A DNA stretch of 64,000 nucleotides from Sipunculus nudus (lineage: Eukaryota > Annelida > Sipuncula > Golfingiida > Sipunculidae), in NCBI GenBank assembly GCA_026874595.1, contig CM049306.1, forward strand, positions 37,154,019-37,218,018. Reading direction: 5' to 3'. The notes below the pieces were generated by a model. The model did not search any database. It saw nothing but the letters and a program-made list of their open reading frames with translations, and had not been told where the DNA came from. A program made the position numbers and the translations under genes. Shown one piece after another: positions 35,671-47,400 of this stretch; position 1 is the stretch's first letter; each line of letters starts with the position of its first letter.

Positions 35671-38600
35671 ATGTTAAGCCCGTTGGAGCACCTTGTTATT
35701 TCTCCGAGTTTAACGCCGGTGTATATTGGTGGTATCAACAGCCGTGCGATCATCAGATAATATATACATATTTTTGTGTGAGGGTGTGTGAGTGGGTGTG
35801 TTTGGGGGGGGGGGGCTAAATCTGTGTGTCCACATGTAGGCCTACTCTACTTATGTTCGCATAATTTATTTGTGTAAATAACATGTATAGAACATTAGCC
35901 TAAAAAAAAACATAAAAAAGCGTGAGTAATAATATTTTGATAACATTGACCTATCTTACCCGGCTGCACACTTGGGTTACTGTTGACCGTGTTAACAATG
36001 TGCAGCTGTTCCTCCCGCGTCTCTATACTCAAAAGCTTCCCACCAATAGACACACAGGCATCACGTGCAGCCGGCCACGTGACCACGGTCGACAAAAACT
36101 TGTAACACGTAGGTGGTTCTCCATTTGAAATCGACACCAGCTTGTATCCAAATCCAACTGGACACTCTGAAATAGAAAAGTTTCGTGTGTGTTTGTTAAA
36201 AGATACCATGGTTAACACGTATAGGTGTGCGGTAAACATGACATACCCCAATTAAATACTTATGACATATAAGTATGCATTTTATGTGAAAGGATAAAAT
36301 ACAAAACGTTTCTCGATTTATTTTAAGTGCTGCTCTGCTTTTACCTTAAGAGCATAACCCAAGCATGGTCCCTTTTGTATAGTTATGTCGTTCTGTGGAA
36401 TTTCATATAGAATTTAGCAAACAATTTTCCAACGCTTTGGACAACATTGACTAAAGATTGGAATATGTCACATATTAAACAGGGACAATGTGAAAAAGTA
36501 CAATGGAAATGCCACTTAAGAGGATTATAAATAATTTTATATTTGAACTTTAAAGCTTCTTGGGATTATCAGGTTTCCATATCCCATATATTTCCTTACC
36601 CCGTTTAAAACCGTAACTTTAATTTTATAATTGAAAGGTGCTTAGTGAATGGCGTTCATAGAAATGTATTCGATCGAAAATGAAAATTCCCCTGAAATAT
36701 ATGCATCAAATTATTTTTAAAATGACAGTCTTATCATATCCCATCAATAACCGAAGTATGTGCTGCATGCTTACTTCGAACAAAAAACATAATAAAGATT
36801 TGACCCGTTCAAATTTACATATGCAAATTTGCTAATTATGTATGCAAAGAGAGAAATACAATTACCAAAGGAGGCGGGGGAAACATTTTATTTATAATAA
36901 ATACACGCAAAAAAGGGCATCCTTTTAAATTCTCCAGTCCGTATTAACCATTGAACTAACATACATATATTTTTACACGTTTGCTCTAAAAATGAAAAGG
37001 GTAATAGCTAATATAACAGGTGAATACTTAGTTTAAGATGATCTATAGAAAGAATTCATTAAAATTCTTTAAAAATAAACAATTTGTCAGAGGTAAAAAA
37101 AGTTGGGTTCTCAGACCTTTTTATCTGCCTAAGAACCCTACTTTTTATTGTTTTGGCCTAATTTAGATGCTTTATCTGCAATTTATTAAATAAAAATAAA
37201 ATTAATTTGAATACGTTACATTCGACCAAATGTTATTTTTACAAACTGTCTCATAATAAATATACAGTACATATGTTGTGTAATAAGAATAAGAAATTAC
37301 AAAAATAATCAGCTAGAAATAATATGGCAGTGACGCTTATCAAAATTTTCTTCAATGGCATATGGTCCGGATTTTGATAAACCAGTCATATGTCCAAGAT
37401 GACGGAAGAAAAAAAGGAAACATCCATTTTACGATTAAAAAGTATCAAACTTTTTAAAATTAAGAGTGTTTGTACGAACCTAATTGAAAATTTCACAGGA
37501 GAAAGGCATAACCGCATACCCTACCCCAACCCCACCACGCTTAAAGACAGCTATTCATCTATTTCTTTTATAGAATATATGTGATTTCTTGCTTACTCTA
37601 CGTATAACAGGTATTTACTGTTACGAAATTCTTAAAATGCCTCTATAATGCCCTTGAAAACGCTGGTTTAACTTATTTGCCACCAGATGTCCTTGCTGAA
37701 TGTGCTTTGATTATTAGTTCAGGCTCCCCACATTTTATAAACTTATGAATATAACCAAAGCGAACAGCCCGTGTGTAGTGGGATAAGCGTTTATCAGCTG
37801 AGAATTTTTACATAATGGGCAAAGATAATGTTTAGTTAACAGACATCAGTTATCGGAATATAATCCTTTAAAATGCTTTAAATGTAAGTAGAGTATCCTT
37901 ATTCGAGCAGGGGAAAAAAGGAAAAATATTAGTTAGAATAAAACTCACTAAAGCTCACTCCGACGAAGAGAGAATATTCATTATCAGTCACATATCCGTT
38001 AACTTCTGACAGAACCATCTCACAAGTTGTATTTCCAACGACATGTACGGCTCTGCACATGGTTTCCTCGTAACATCTAATCACACAGCGCTGATAAACC
38101 GGCAAGTGACCGTGAGACCCCAGCTCAATATACGCTGTCTGATTCGCCAAAGCATGGATCTGAGGGTATTTCCCGTAGAGCTTTCCTGTTGTATTTGTGG
38201 TCAGACCCGTGGTTTCTAAAATAGGAATTAATTAAATGACTGTTTTTGACCCTGTCTTAAATTTAAAAATCATCTTGACAGGATGTACAAATTTTATTTT
38301 TATAAATTGCATCGTTTTTACATTGCATGTGTGTGCACCGCTGAATTAAATTCATAGAAGCTTCTGAAATTGGGTCGCTAACAACTTTATGATTTTTTGC
38401 TGCTGTACATGTATCTTGTATATCTTTTATTTGCAATTGTTGATCATTATTAATGCATGCGCGAGGTATGTTTAAAGCTAACATATTGGTAGATATCTCA
38501 GCATATTTGCTGAAGTCTTAACCGGATGAATGCAAGCATTGCTCCCTCGGGTAATTGGACGATAGCCAGCTTATACGCGATACAGAAAATGACTCGTTAC

Positions 38601-39153
38601 CATAGAGACGGATTTTCAATTTGGTTTGTGTGTAATAAGCTGTGTCAATTCATCACTCGTTATGTATTGTTAAGAATTTTCGGCTATGTACCACTATATC
38701 TATGCAACAGGATGGGTGGCTTTGTAGTACGCGTCATGACTCAAGTTAGGCTTACCAGCCAAATTTGAATGCCTACTGAGTTGTGTATTCACGACTATCA
38801 TACACAAATATGCAACCAAATATTTGAAAAATCAAGAAGAAAAAAGTATATTAGGAATATGAAGTAAATAAACACAATAATCAACTGTTTTGAGGGAAAT
38901 CAAACATTGTAGAAGGTAATCGGAAATAGATCACAAGTTACCTGATGTCATGAAATAAAACAATGTATTCAGTAAAATATGATTAAATCCGGGATAATTA
39001 CTGCAGTGACAGATATTTTGACTCGACTTTAGCGGTTCCACAGAGCTTAAAACCACAGCATTCCATAGTAAAAACACTCAGTCATATGAAAATAATTATT
39101 TTCTCACCTCTGAAGAAAGCAAATCCTATCCAAGTCAGATACAGTAATTCCAT
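34419..39153 (-). CDS. Secreted C-type lectin with PAN-like region, copy 1
   Basis: Four exons on the minus strand: 39108-39153, 37949-38215, 35960-36166 and 34419-34660. All introns are phase 1 with GT-AG ends, giving 253 aa. Exon 1 encodes a short signal peptide (MELLYLTWIGFAFF). Exon 2 (residues 16-104) carries a Cys pattern C-x3-C-x5-C-x10-C (CVIRC, MCRAV, TTCEM) like PAN/apple domains. Exons 3-4 form a long-form C-type lectin domain with paired Cys (CPVGFG, CYKF, DAC, NENC, DNC, AIC), the sugar-binding EPN motif at 211-213 and WIDD at 231-234 in place of WND. EPN usually favours mannose-type ligands with Ca2+. An upstream ATG at 39177 would add eight residues, but copy 2 lacks it. A soluble immune or feeding lectin is inferred. 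Confidence 0.85.
35414..35465. repeat. (TA)n microsatellite in intron 3 of lectin copy 1
   Basis: About 24 TA units. A second (TA)n tract at 35625-35664 lies 160 bp away, bounding a 160-bp block of mixed sequence. Confidence 0.9.
36670..37925. repeat. Insertion of about 1.25 kb in intron 2 of lectin copy 1
   Basis: Intron 2 is 1782 bp in copy 1 and 478 bp in copy 2. Homology resumes at both ends (AATGGCGTT-ATAG on the exon-3 side, ATATTAG near the exon-2 donor). The extra DNA has no coding capacity. Its right part (37690-37790) contains CCAGATGTCCTTG, shared with 57.2 kb, so it is at least partly dispersed repeat. A hairpin-capable pair GGGTTCT/AGAACCC lies near 37105-37135. Confidence 0.5.
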
Positions 39154-39893
39154 TTTCATCACGTCTGGACACTTCATTATTTTAAACGGGTGTACACGTT
39201 CACGATCTTCACTTTGCTGCGCGAGTGCCTAAGGTTCCTCTGCTGCCGAAGGTTTACTTGTGAGATCCTTCTCAATTCCGCTTGCTTCCGGGCTTTAACG
39301 GAACAAAGTAAAGAGACTTTATTGACACAAAGCTCGTTTTATGTAAATCAATACCACTGCACAATCTCGTCTGCAGTCAGCGCCTTGAATGTTCAGGCAG
39401 CGATTTATGCTGTCTTTGTCAGGTATTCCATGAAACTGGCTTTTTCAAAATCAATTATACTCCGTTCCACCAACCTGTGGCCACCTGTTTCTGGGGATAA
39501 TTTTCAAAAAAGTTTACATGTTTCAATAATTTCTTTAAAAATCTGCATATGGAGATGACGGCCTAATCTGGCAATTAAGATTTTTAAATAAAAAGATCAC
39601 CAGTTAGTGTTTCACAACATGTTTGACTGGGTACTTATCAGATTTCGCCCTGCATACTTAGCAATCTTTGTTTTAGACGGTTAAATTTTAAAATGTTTGA
39701 ATGACATCATCGAATAGGCAGCTGTCAAATGAACCTGCCTTTGCACGTGATCAATGACATTGACTGCCAAAAGTGGGCTAATATGTTATAAAATATAGAA
39801 TGATTTCTCATTCATTTATATAAATAAATCAGGTTCTCATATAAGGTAGGAAAATCAGGCCCTTTAGTCTGCTTTGCTACATCAGTGGCGTCC

Positions 39894-39914
39894 CCCCCCC
39901 CCCCCCCCCCCCCG
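39894..39914. repeat. Poly(C) tract
   Basis: About 21 C in the 5' flank of lectin copy 1. The duplicate at 49137-49147 has a shorter C run, so the tract has changed length since duplication. Confidence 0.85.
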
Positions 39915-41395
39915 TTGACCTGTTATATCTTTAAATTTATCTTTTGTTTGAGATATCTTTTTTTATTCGCCAGCAAATATGGTTATGTACTTTTTATCAC
40001 TTCCATATTAAAAATTGAGGATCTCAATGAACAGCTCTGTTATTTAGATAGCCTCGAAATGTTTCTATACTTAGGAAGGGAGTCTTTCTTATTTGGTACA
40101 TTCTGTTGGATTATTTCACCCAGGATCCCCTCCCCCTACAGGATAAAACGCATCCACCAGTGTGAGTGAGAAAATCACATCGCTCTTCGGTTGATACTCA
40201 GACGATAGAATATTTGGACTATTGGATAGAATATTCCAGTTTTATTAAATATATGGCGGTCACACGTGAACCTCCACCCACTTAAGTTTGGCTACGTTAT
40301 GCAAAGACATTTAAGAGAAAAGTTTTCGGAGAATAGAAAATCCTTATATTTTTTTTGGTGAAAGGTGCATTACCTTGCATATTCCATCGCATATATAAAA
40401 ATTTTTACCCTCTCGTCTTCCTGTATTTAACTTGACAAATAAAACATGGCTCTAGATTTTATTTATATAGTTGAAATAAAAAAACATTTTCATAGGGTAA
40501 AAAGATATAACGTAGCAATAATTAAAAATAATATATAAATATATATATATATATATATAAAATATATATATACATAATTACCATGCTTTATTCGCTAACC
40601 AAGTATTAGCGCCCTCCTGTTCTCGAATTTTTGGATCCGCCACTACTTAATTTATATTTTTTTCTTTAAATAAATCTTTAAAAATTTTTCAAATTAAAAA
40701 AAAACAGATGGAATGAACTATAATAAGAAAATTTTATAAAATACACAAACCCTTTAGCAATCGTTGATGCGTCAGACTTAAATGTCTTAAAAAATGATCC
40801 TAAAAATGATCTCTAAAATTTAAATATTGTATTTAAGCAGAATTTCTCAAATATTTATCTGGAAACGTACCACCCCCGTATCCCCCTTCTTATGGTTTTG
40901 GCTCTAAGATTTCAGTCGTGTTATCACGTTTGATATCGTTCTTCATTGTGGTAGTAACGTTGTATACAAAATTGGTCAAACATTCTGATCAATAAAAAAA
41001 CAGTAAAACCATCACCTTACAGAAATTTAAGCCTGCGATGTTTTAATCGTTATTAAACAAACTCATCAGCACGCCCAGAACCAAAAAAGTAAAAGTACTG
41101 CCTTCAAACTAGGCGATCGTTTCCGGCAGATCCAGATGTACACATATATGACACAATACAAATAATTATAGTGCGCAGCCCATTACACACATAGGAATAT
41201 CTTTTTATGTTTTATATTAACAGGAATTGCCCCGGTGGAAATATGAAACGCACTCCTAAGTATTTTAGGTAGTAAAGAGACAAATTAATTGTCAATATTT
41301 GTTGATTTTACCGCCAATGTATACCTTGATATGGCAGGCTCTTGTTCAAACAAATTGAAGATGGCCATGGATTGCTGGAGATATGGTCAATAGTT

Positions 41396-42180
41396 TTTTC
41401 CCGAATGTCGCATATCGAATATATATTCGATATTTGCATTCGAATATCGAAGATCGGTCCAACTTCAGTCCCGTTGCAAGTTCATTGACTTAGGATTTAA
41501 CAGTCATGTGCAAGTCTTGAAATGTGTTCCAAACAGCCATCCCGTATGAACAAGCATGGTATAGTTCAAAGCCATTCATCCATAAAATAACCTATTTATC
41601 CATCCAAATGATCCATTGAGAAATGATATCCTTTGTAATAAATCATGCATTAAACTGACTTAAAACACTTCAAACGTTACATATGTTATAGTGACATTTT
41701 CAAAGACCTTATTTAGTTCTTTTTTTCCAAATTTTGGATGTTGACAGGACTATTGTTATTGTCATTCTCATTTTGTGATCCCATAGGTAAATCTGTCATC
41801 AGCAGCCTTAAACAACTTTTTTTCTCTCACTGTGCTCAAAGGCATGTTTTTGCTTGCGTGATATTGTTCACAATATATTTCGGGCTTTGAAGTAGCCTTC
41901 CCCAGGTCCTGCCTAGATCTCAATCAAGAAACGTCAAGACACGGTGGTAACTGTTACGAATGTCGGGTGTCGTCAAAGGAGATTTCCATTTGCAATTCAT
42001 GATATGTTTTAATTGATGGTCCCGGATGTAATCTAGAAGAAACCATGTTGTAATCCAGAGACATTTATTTTTTATTAATTTTAAATTGAACAATATAAGG
42101 AAAATAACTATATAAAAAGTTTTATATAATGATTGTACGTTGCCTTTAGTCCTAGTCCTAAGCACGGTAAATTTGAATCA
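41396..42180. repeat. Satellite remnant plus dispersed repeat tail, copy 3
   Basis: At 41400-41460 a single ATTCGATATTTGCATTCGAA-type unit is followed by a stretch whose complement matches 31.10-31.15 kb (CTGAAGTTGGA), then by the tail unit (TTATAGTGACATTTTCAAAG, ATGTTGACAGGACTATTG, CAGCAGCCTTAAACAAC). It sits at the edge of duplication unit 1. Confidence 0.6.
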
Positions 42181-42339
42181 ACTCTGCAGTTTTGTCAATT
42201 TCATCATATTTAGCGCCGAATCACCAGGAATTGACACTCTTATTATTTGTAGGGAAGTTTTTGGGTGTCGCATTTAATCTTGGACATTATGCAGTATTCG
42301 TAGCAATGTCTTGAGCAGTAAGAATTCGCGGCGCAATTT

Positions 42340-43910
42340 TTTAAATGTTAAAAAAAATAAGCTTTGTCGTCGCAAGTCGTTGCGAAGTCGGATCAGTTTC
42401 TTGTCAAGTCGTGTAAAATTCCTCGTCTTTCGTGGTCAGTCATGAAGTGAAACTGTGTCACGAATTGTCACGAATGACCACGGCCTTCCAACGTTTTCAA
42501 CACGATTATAGTACCACTACAACAAGAACCCCGAAAGAAAGAGCCACGATCATGTGACGTTAGATGAAGAGAAATAACACGGATACTGACGTTGTAGGTA
42601 CATTCTTTTAGGTTCTAAATGGGCCTCCAAGTCACAGAAATTCGAGAATTTCAAATCAGCTTTCCTAAAAAGCAGGTTCAAATGTGAAATTTAAATAACC
42701 AATAACATGTATTTTTATCTTGAAGTTTTAAAATTCATATTCATTCAAATATATATCCAAATGACTGCCTATTTATAAAACCGTCTCCATGTAATTAATG
42801 TATCATTGAAGTATACAAAGTTGTTACTATCTGTCTGGGTAAATTACACGGGTACATTTGACTTTGTAATATAAAGGAAAATAACATTTTCTTTTTAATT
42901 TGTGTCTTCGTTTATAACGAACGAGGAAGAAGTTAACATGTAGCTAGCCAACTATGTAGATTTGTTTTTAAGGAAAACGTATTGTGTGGATATTGGTTCC
43001 AACTAAATTTGAACCAAAATGATTTCAAAGCTACTTAAAAACTTTTTTATTAGGTATGAGTTTATTTCATTCTTTTTATTCGAGAATAAGCCTCTGATGT
43101 ATTCTCAAGCTTGCATTACGGTAGCTCATATTCGAAATACAGACAAATAAATATTAAAACAATTATCAAATATCAAATTGAGGGATAAACCATTTTTTAT
43201 TCGAGAATAACCCTAAGCCTCTAATGTAATCTCAAGCTTGCATTACGGTAGCTCAAATTCGTTATACAGACAAAAAATATTAAAATAATTATCAAATATC
43301 AAATAATTATCACATCTGATTTAGGTATGTCGTCGTTCTTGGCTTAAAGGGGGAAAGACATATTCAAAAAATTAAGTCGTGTCGTCGAATGAGTCTGATC
43401 AGATACTATTCATATATTATCATGTGTTTTATACTGAGTTAATTTATTAAATTTAAAACCCTTTTATTAATATATTCTTCGTTTTGATTTTATAATGGCT
43501 ACCTGTCACAAATATCACACACACGTGTGTTTATTTGTGTTTGTGTGTCAGGCAAGGACACACTTTAACGTTTTATAAATTCTGATTATATACCGTACAT
43601 AACAGTCCCAATTTTCATTTTATTTTTTCAATGGACTTGACATTTACATCGTCCACAAGTCGAAGCTCAGTCGTGGAAAATCGCGAAGATATCGGGCAGT
43701 TTCTTAGATTCGTGAGTCGTGAACAGTCTTAAAAGTGTCGTATCATATCGTGCTGGCTTCGTGTCACAGTCGTAGCCAGTCCTACTGGCATCGTACTCCT
43801 CTATCGTCCCCGTAATGCATAAATTTTTTTTTCCACTCGACAAGCCGATTGGCAACGAATCGCCACGATTCGGCGTAAAATTCGTGAAAGTTGGAACGGG
43901 CCATACGAAT
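42340..43910. repeat. CGT-rich repeat region with internal tandem duplication
   Basis: The ends (42360-42500 and 43640-43910) are rich in AAGTCGT, TTCGTG and CACGATT motifs, a texture also seen at 45.40-45.64 and 46.27-46.40 kb. They may be the termini of a nonautonomous element, but clean inverted repeats were not demonstrated. Inside, a block of about 121 bp starting TTATTCGAGAATAA is duplicated in tandem (43076-43196 and 43197-43310). Confidence 0.4.
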
Positions 43911-43926
43911 ATGCAGAACAGAAATA

Positions 43927-43934
43927 TATATATA

Positions 43935-43979
<45 letters not shown>
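43927..43979. repeat. (TA)n microsatellite
   Basis: Nearly pure TA units over about 50 bp with one TTTA interruption near 43937. Confidence 0.9.
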
Positions 43980-43981
<2 letters not shown>

Positions 43982-44033
43982 GTATTTATAGTTGTAAAGC
44001 TATGATATTAACTTGGAGGGGATGTTTTTCATA

Positions 44034-44111
44034 AGCTCCAGTTACGGCGATCTATCTCCATGCTTCAAACGAAGCTCCAGTTACGGCGATCTATCTCCAT
44101 GCTTCAAACGA
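44034..44111. repeat. Perfect 2 x 39 bp tandem duplication
   Basis: The unit beginning AGCTCCAGTTACGGCGATCT is present twice without a mismatch (44034-44072 and 44073-44111), indicating a very recent event or a read-join artefact. Confidence 0.85.
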
Positions 44112-44488
44112 GAGGCTGTACTTGGCGGAAGAGTTTTACATAATACTATTTTAATGCTATAATTATTAACAGTACAGTTTCGCCTCTCAATATCGATTTA
44201 TTACCAAAATGTTATTTCAAAGACCAAGTCTGAAAGACAAAAATAACAGGCAACAAAGAATATTTTATTATCATATCTCAACTTTGTCCGATTTAACGTC
44301 ATCTTCTGTTTTCGCATCAGTGCAAATTGACGTGCGTGTTGCTATCAGTCACACTTTATGATCGAACTTGAACACCGAATATTTATAAAGTTGAAATATG
44401 CATTTCGATCAGAAACAATGCACATTAATATTATTAGATAGTTTCGCTTGAAATAAGACGTAGCCGTAGTGACCCTCATACATAGGAC

Positions 44489-47400
44489 TTAAAATAATGC
44501 ATTTGTTTCGCAGATGGCGTAATGTTGAAGCGAAGGAGCATTGCAGTTATCGTCAATCCATGCATAGGCCGAGAGCTGGTAGAGACTCAGACAGTTCTCG
44601 TTCAGTAATCCATTCGGTTCATCTTCATTCCAGTTCATGTAGGTCAAAGGAACCCCAGTCGTGTTCCAGATCCACTTCCCCTCTTCATCAACGTCGGAGC
44701 CCGAGGTCCAATATCCATGGATCCCGGGGGCTGCATTTAATGAGGAATATGTGTAAAGCAGTACACAAATACATCAAAAGATTATAAAGACCATATACAT
44801 TTATAACTATAAATATGCATCATAACGAATGCAGGCCTTTTTTGTTACGGAGATAAATAAAAAACAGATTCTGTTACACTAGTCAGCGTGAAATGTCTAG
44901 GGGAATGAATAATGAAGTAAGTGGTTTTTTAATATTCAATACTTCGCAAACCGTGTTCTAATTCCTTCATGTGTCCATATTCCCAATTTCATTGGGCAAA
45001 TACACCCCATGTTTATTTGGGCTTATTTGACTTCACATTTATGAATATTCCCGGAAGTTCCCCTTGTATCCGGATCAAACACACACATGCATAAACAGGA
45101 ATGAACACATAACCGCCTGGCGGAAGAAATAATATATTAATGACACTGCACAATTCCGCCGAATTTTGTAGAGCGAAGGTGCGAATTTTTAACACGCTGA
45201 CACTTGTAGATGTCGCCACCAGGTTTGGTATAAGGCCAAGAAATATAATTAAACCATTGAAGACGTGGAGTGTGTTACACGATTCGATAGATGACATGAT
45301 AGGGGAAAACAGATCTAAATTCTCGGTCGAATGTATTGATTTCTTCATGTTCTCCGTAGTATTCTTATAGACTCTATTGTGGGAATGGTCGTAGGTTGTC
45401 TTACGTGATCGGTAGTAATTCGAAGTACCCAGCGGTAGCAGAATGTTGCCGACTTGTTGCACGGTCGGTCGTGACACAGGGTAAGACCAACTACAACAGG
45501 TTAAAACTAGTCACGGCCGATCCGACTAGTGGTACGGTACAATGAGTCGGGATTACGTAATTGGCATATCAAGAGAAACAGGGCTAGGTTGCTACGGAAC
45601 CTAATAAGAACATGTCACGTAGTCGTGACGAGCATAAATTTTGTTACGGAGATAAATAAATATCAGATTCTGTAACACAAGTCAACTTGAAAGGTTTAGG
45701 GGAATGAATAAAGAAGTCAGTGGTTTTTTTGTTAACAAATAATTATAATTTATTCTTAAAACAACCCTTACATTACAATACACTAAATAAATACAATTAC
45801 ATAGTATAACAACAGTATAACAGTATATCAATTCACAGTATAATAAATAAAGTGTACAGTACCAGAGTGTCCGGATCCTAGGCTTTCCTTGATACCACCA
45901 TTTTCACAGCTCAACAAGTCCTTTAAAACATATAATCCAGATGAACAGTTCACGTAAATCTTCTCAGAGAATAATAGTCCAGTTCAATCCCGAAATCAAT
46001 CTGTTTTGATCCAAAAGTGAAGTTCTGGTAAAAGTCCAAAAGGCAAACTGAAGACTGTATAAAATCCTTTACGAATTTCGAAGAATATTTATAAATTCTG
46101 CACTTATCAGAAAGGTCCTCAAACTGACTCACGCTCTGCCAATGTCCGATGGAATTTTTCTCTCCCCCCCCCCCCCCCCGCTCTAATCACAGCTATTTAT
46201 AACTTTTTCTTTAAGGACACATTTGTGCTAAGGGCACCTCCTAAGGTCATGTGTTCATAGAGTCATGTATGACCGCAAGGCCAGTACAATACGACAAGTC
46301 GCAGTTGATCGGCAACGACTGGTAGTGATAATGAAGTCGGAGGTGATCGTAGGCGATCGTAGAAAAGTGTGACTGAGCGGAAGAAGCCGGTGCGCTTCAA
46401 AATCTCGTGTGATAATAAATAAGTTATTCTATCCATATATATATATGTGTGTGTGTGTGACAAAAATTAATTGGAACCGTGAAATAGTGGCCATTATTTT
46501 GATGTGGTCGCTAAACCGAGGTGGTCGAAAGGTGAGTTAAAATGTATATATACATATATTTATACACACACATATATACAGGATGGGGTGTGTGATGGTG
46601 TTTGTGTGATGGTGTGTATGAGTGGAGGGTTGGGTGTGGGTGGGTGGGTGTGTGCTGATGTGTAAATTACATGATAAGAACATTTGTCTGACAAAACATT
46701 ATAATAAGCGTGAATTATATTTTTTAATATATCATACCCAGCTGCACACTTGGGTTACTGTTGATAGTGTTTGCAATGTGCAGCTGTTCCTCCCGCGTCT
46801 CTATACTCAAAAGCTTCCCACCAATAGACACACAGGCATCACGTGCAGCCGGCCACGTGACCACGGTCGACAAAAACTTGTAACACGCAGGCGGTTCTCC
46901 AATTGCAATCGACACCAGCTTGTATCCAAATCCAGCTGGACACTCTAAAATAGAGGTCCCGTGTGATTTTGGTAAAAGATGCCATACTTAACACGAATAG
47001 GTGTGTGGTAAAGATGACGTACCCCAATTAATTACTAATGACATATAAATATGCATTTTATATGTATGAAAGGATATAGTAAAGATCGTTTCTGGATTTA
47101 TTCTGCTTTTACTCATTCTGTGGAATTTTCTTATACAATTTTGCAAACAATTTTCCAACACTTTCGACAGCAATGACTGAAGATTGGAATATGTCATATA
47201 TTAAAAAGTGACCATGTGAAAAAAAAGTACAATGGAAATATAACTTTTAGGATTATGAATAATTTTATTTGTGAACATTAGAGCTTCTTTGGATTTTCGG
47301 GTTCCATTTCCTATATGTTTTCCTTACTCCGACTAAAATGTTTACTTATACTGTATAATTGAGTTACTTAATGAATGGCGTTTATAGCAATATAGAAGAA

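Larger units (their letters stand above)
34130..41395. repeat. Segmental duplication unit 1 (lectin copy 1 and flanks)
   Basis: Exons, introns, 3' flank and about 2 kb of 5' flank match 44200-49915. Shared flank landmarks include GTTATCACGTTTGATATCGT (40.92 and 49.51 kb) and GGCAGGCTCTTGTTCAAACA (41.33 and 49.86 kb). Unit 1 has extra material in intron 2 (about 36670-37925) and in the 5' flank (about 40190-40855), while unit 2 has an LTR in intron 3. Confidence 0.85.

Noticed and set aside
35281-35677. Tyr-Ile repeat proteins on the plus strand
   Set aside because: Translations of (TA)n microsatellites within a lectin intron.
44497-44787. Plus-strand open frame of 96 codons
   Set aside because: Antisense shadow of lectin copy 2 exon 4; the minus strand has the domain motifs and splice sites.
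45013-45477. 154-codon minus-strand frame in lectin copy 2 intron 3
   Set aside because: Parts align with noncoding intron sequence of copy 1 (about 34.98-35.12 kb), so it is duplicated intron DNA.
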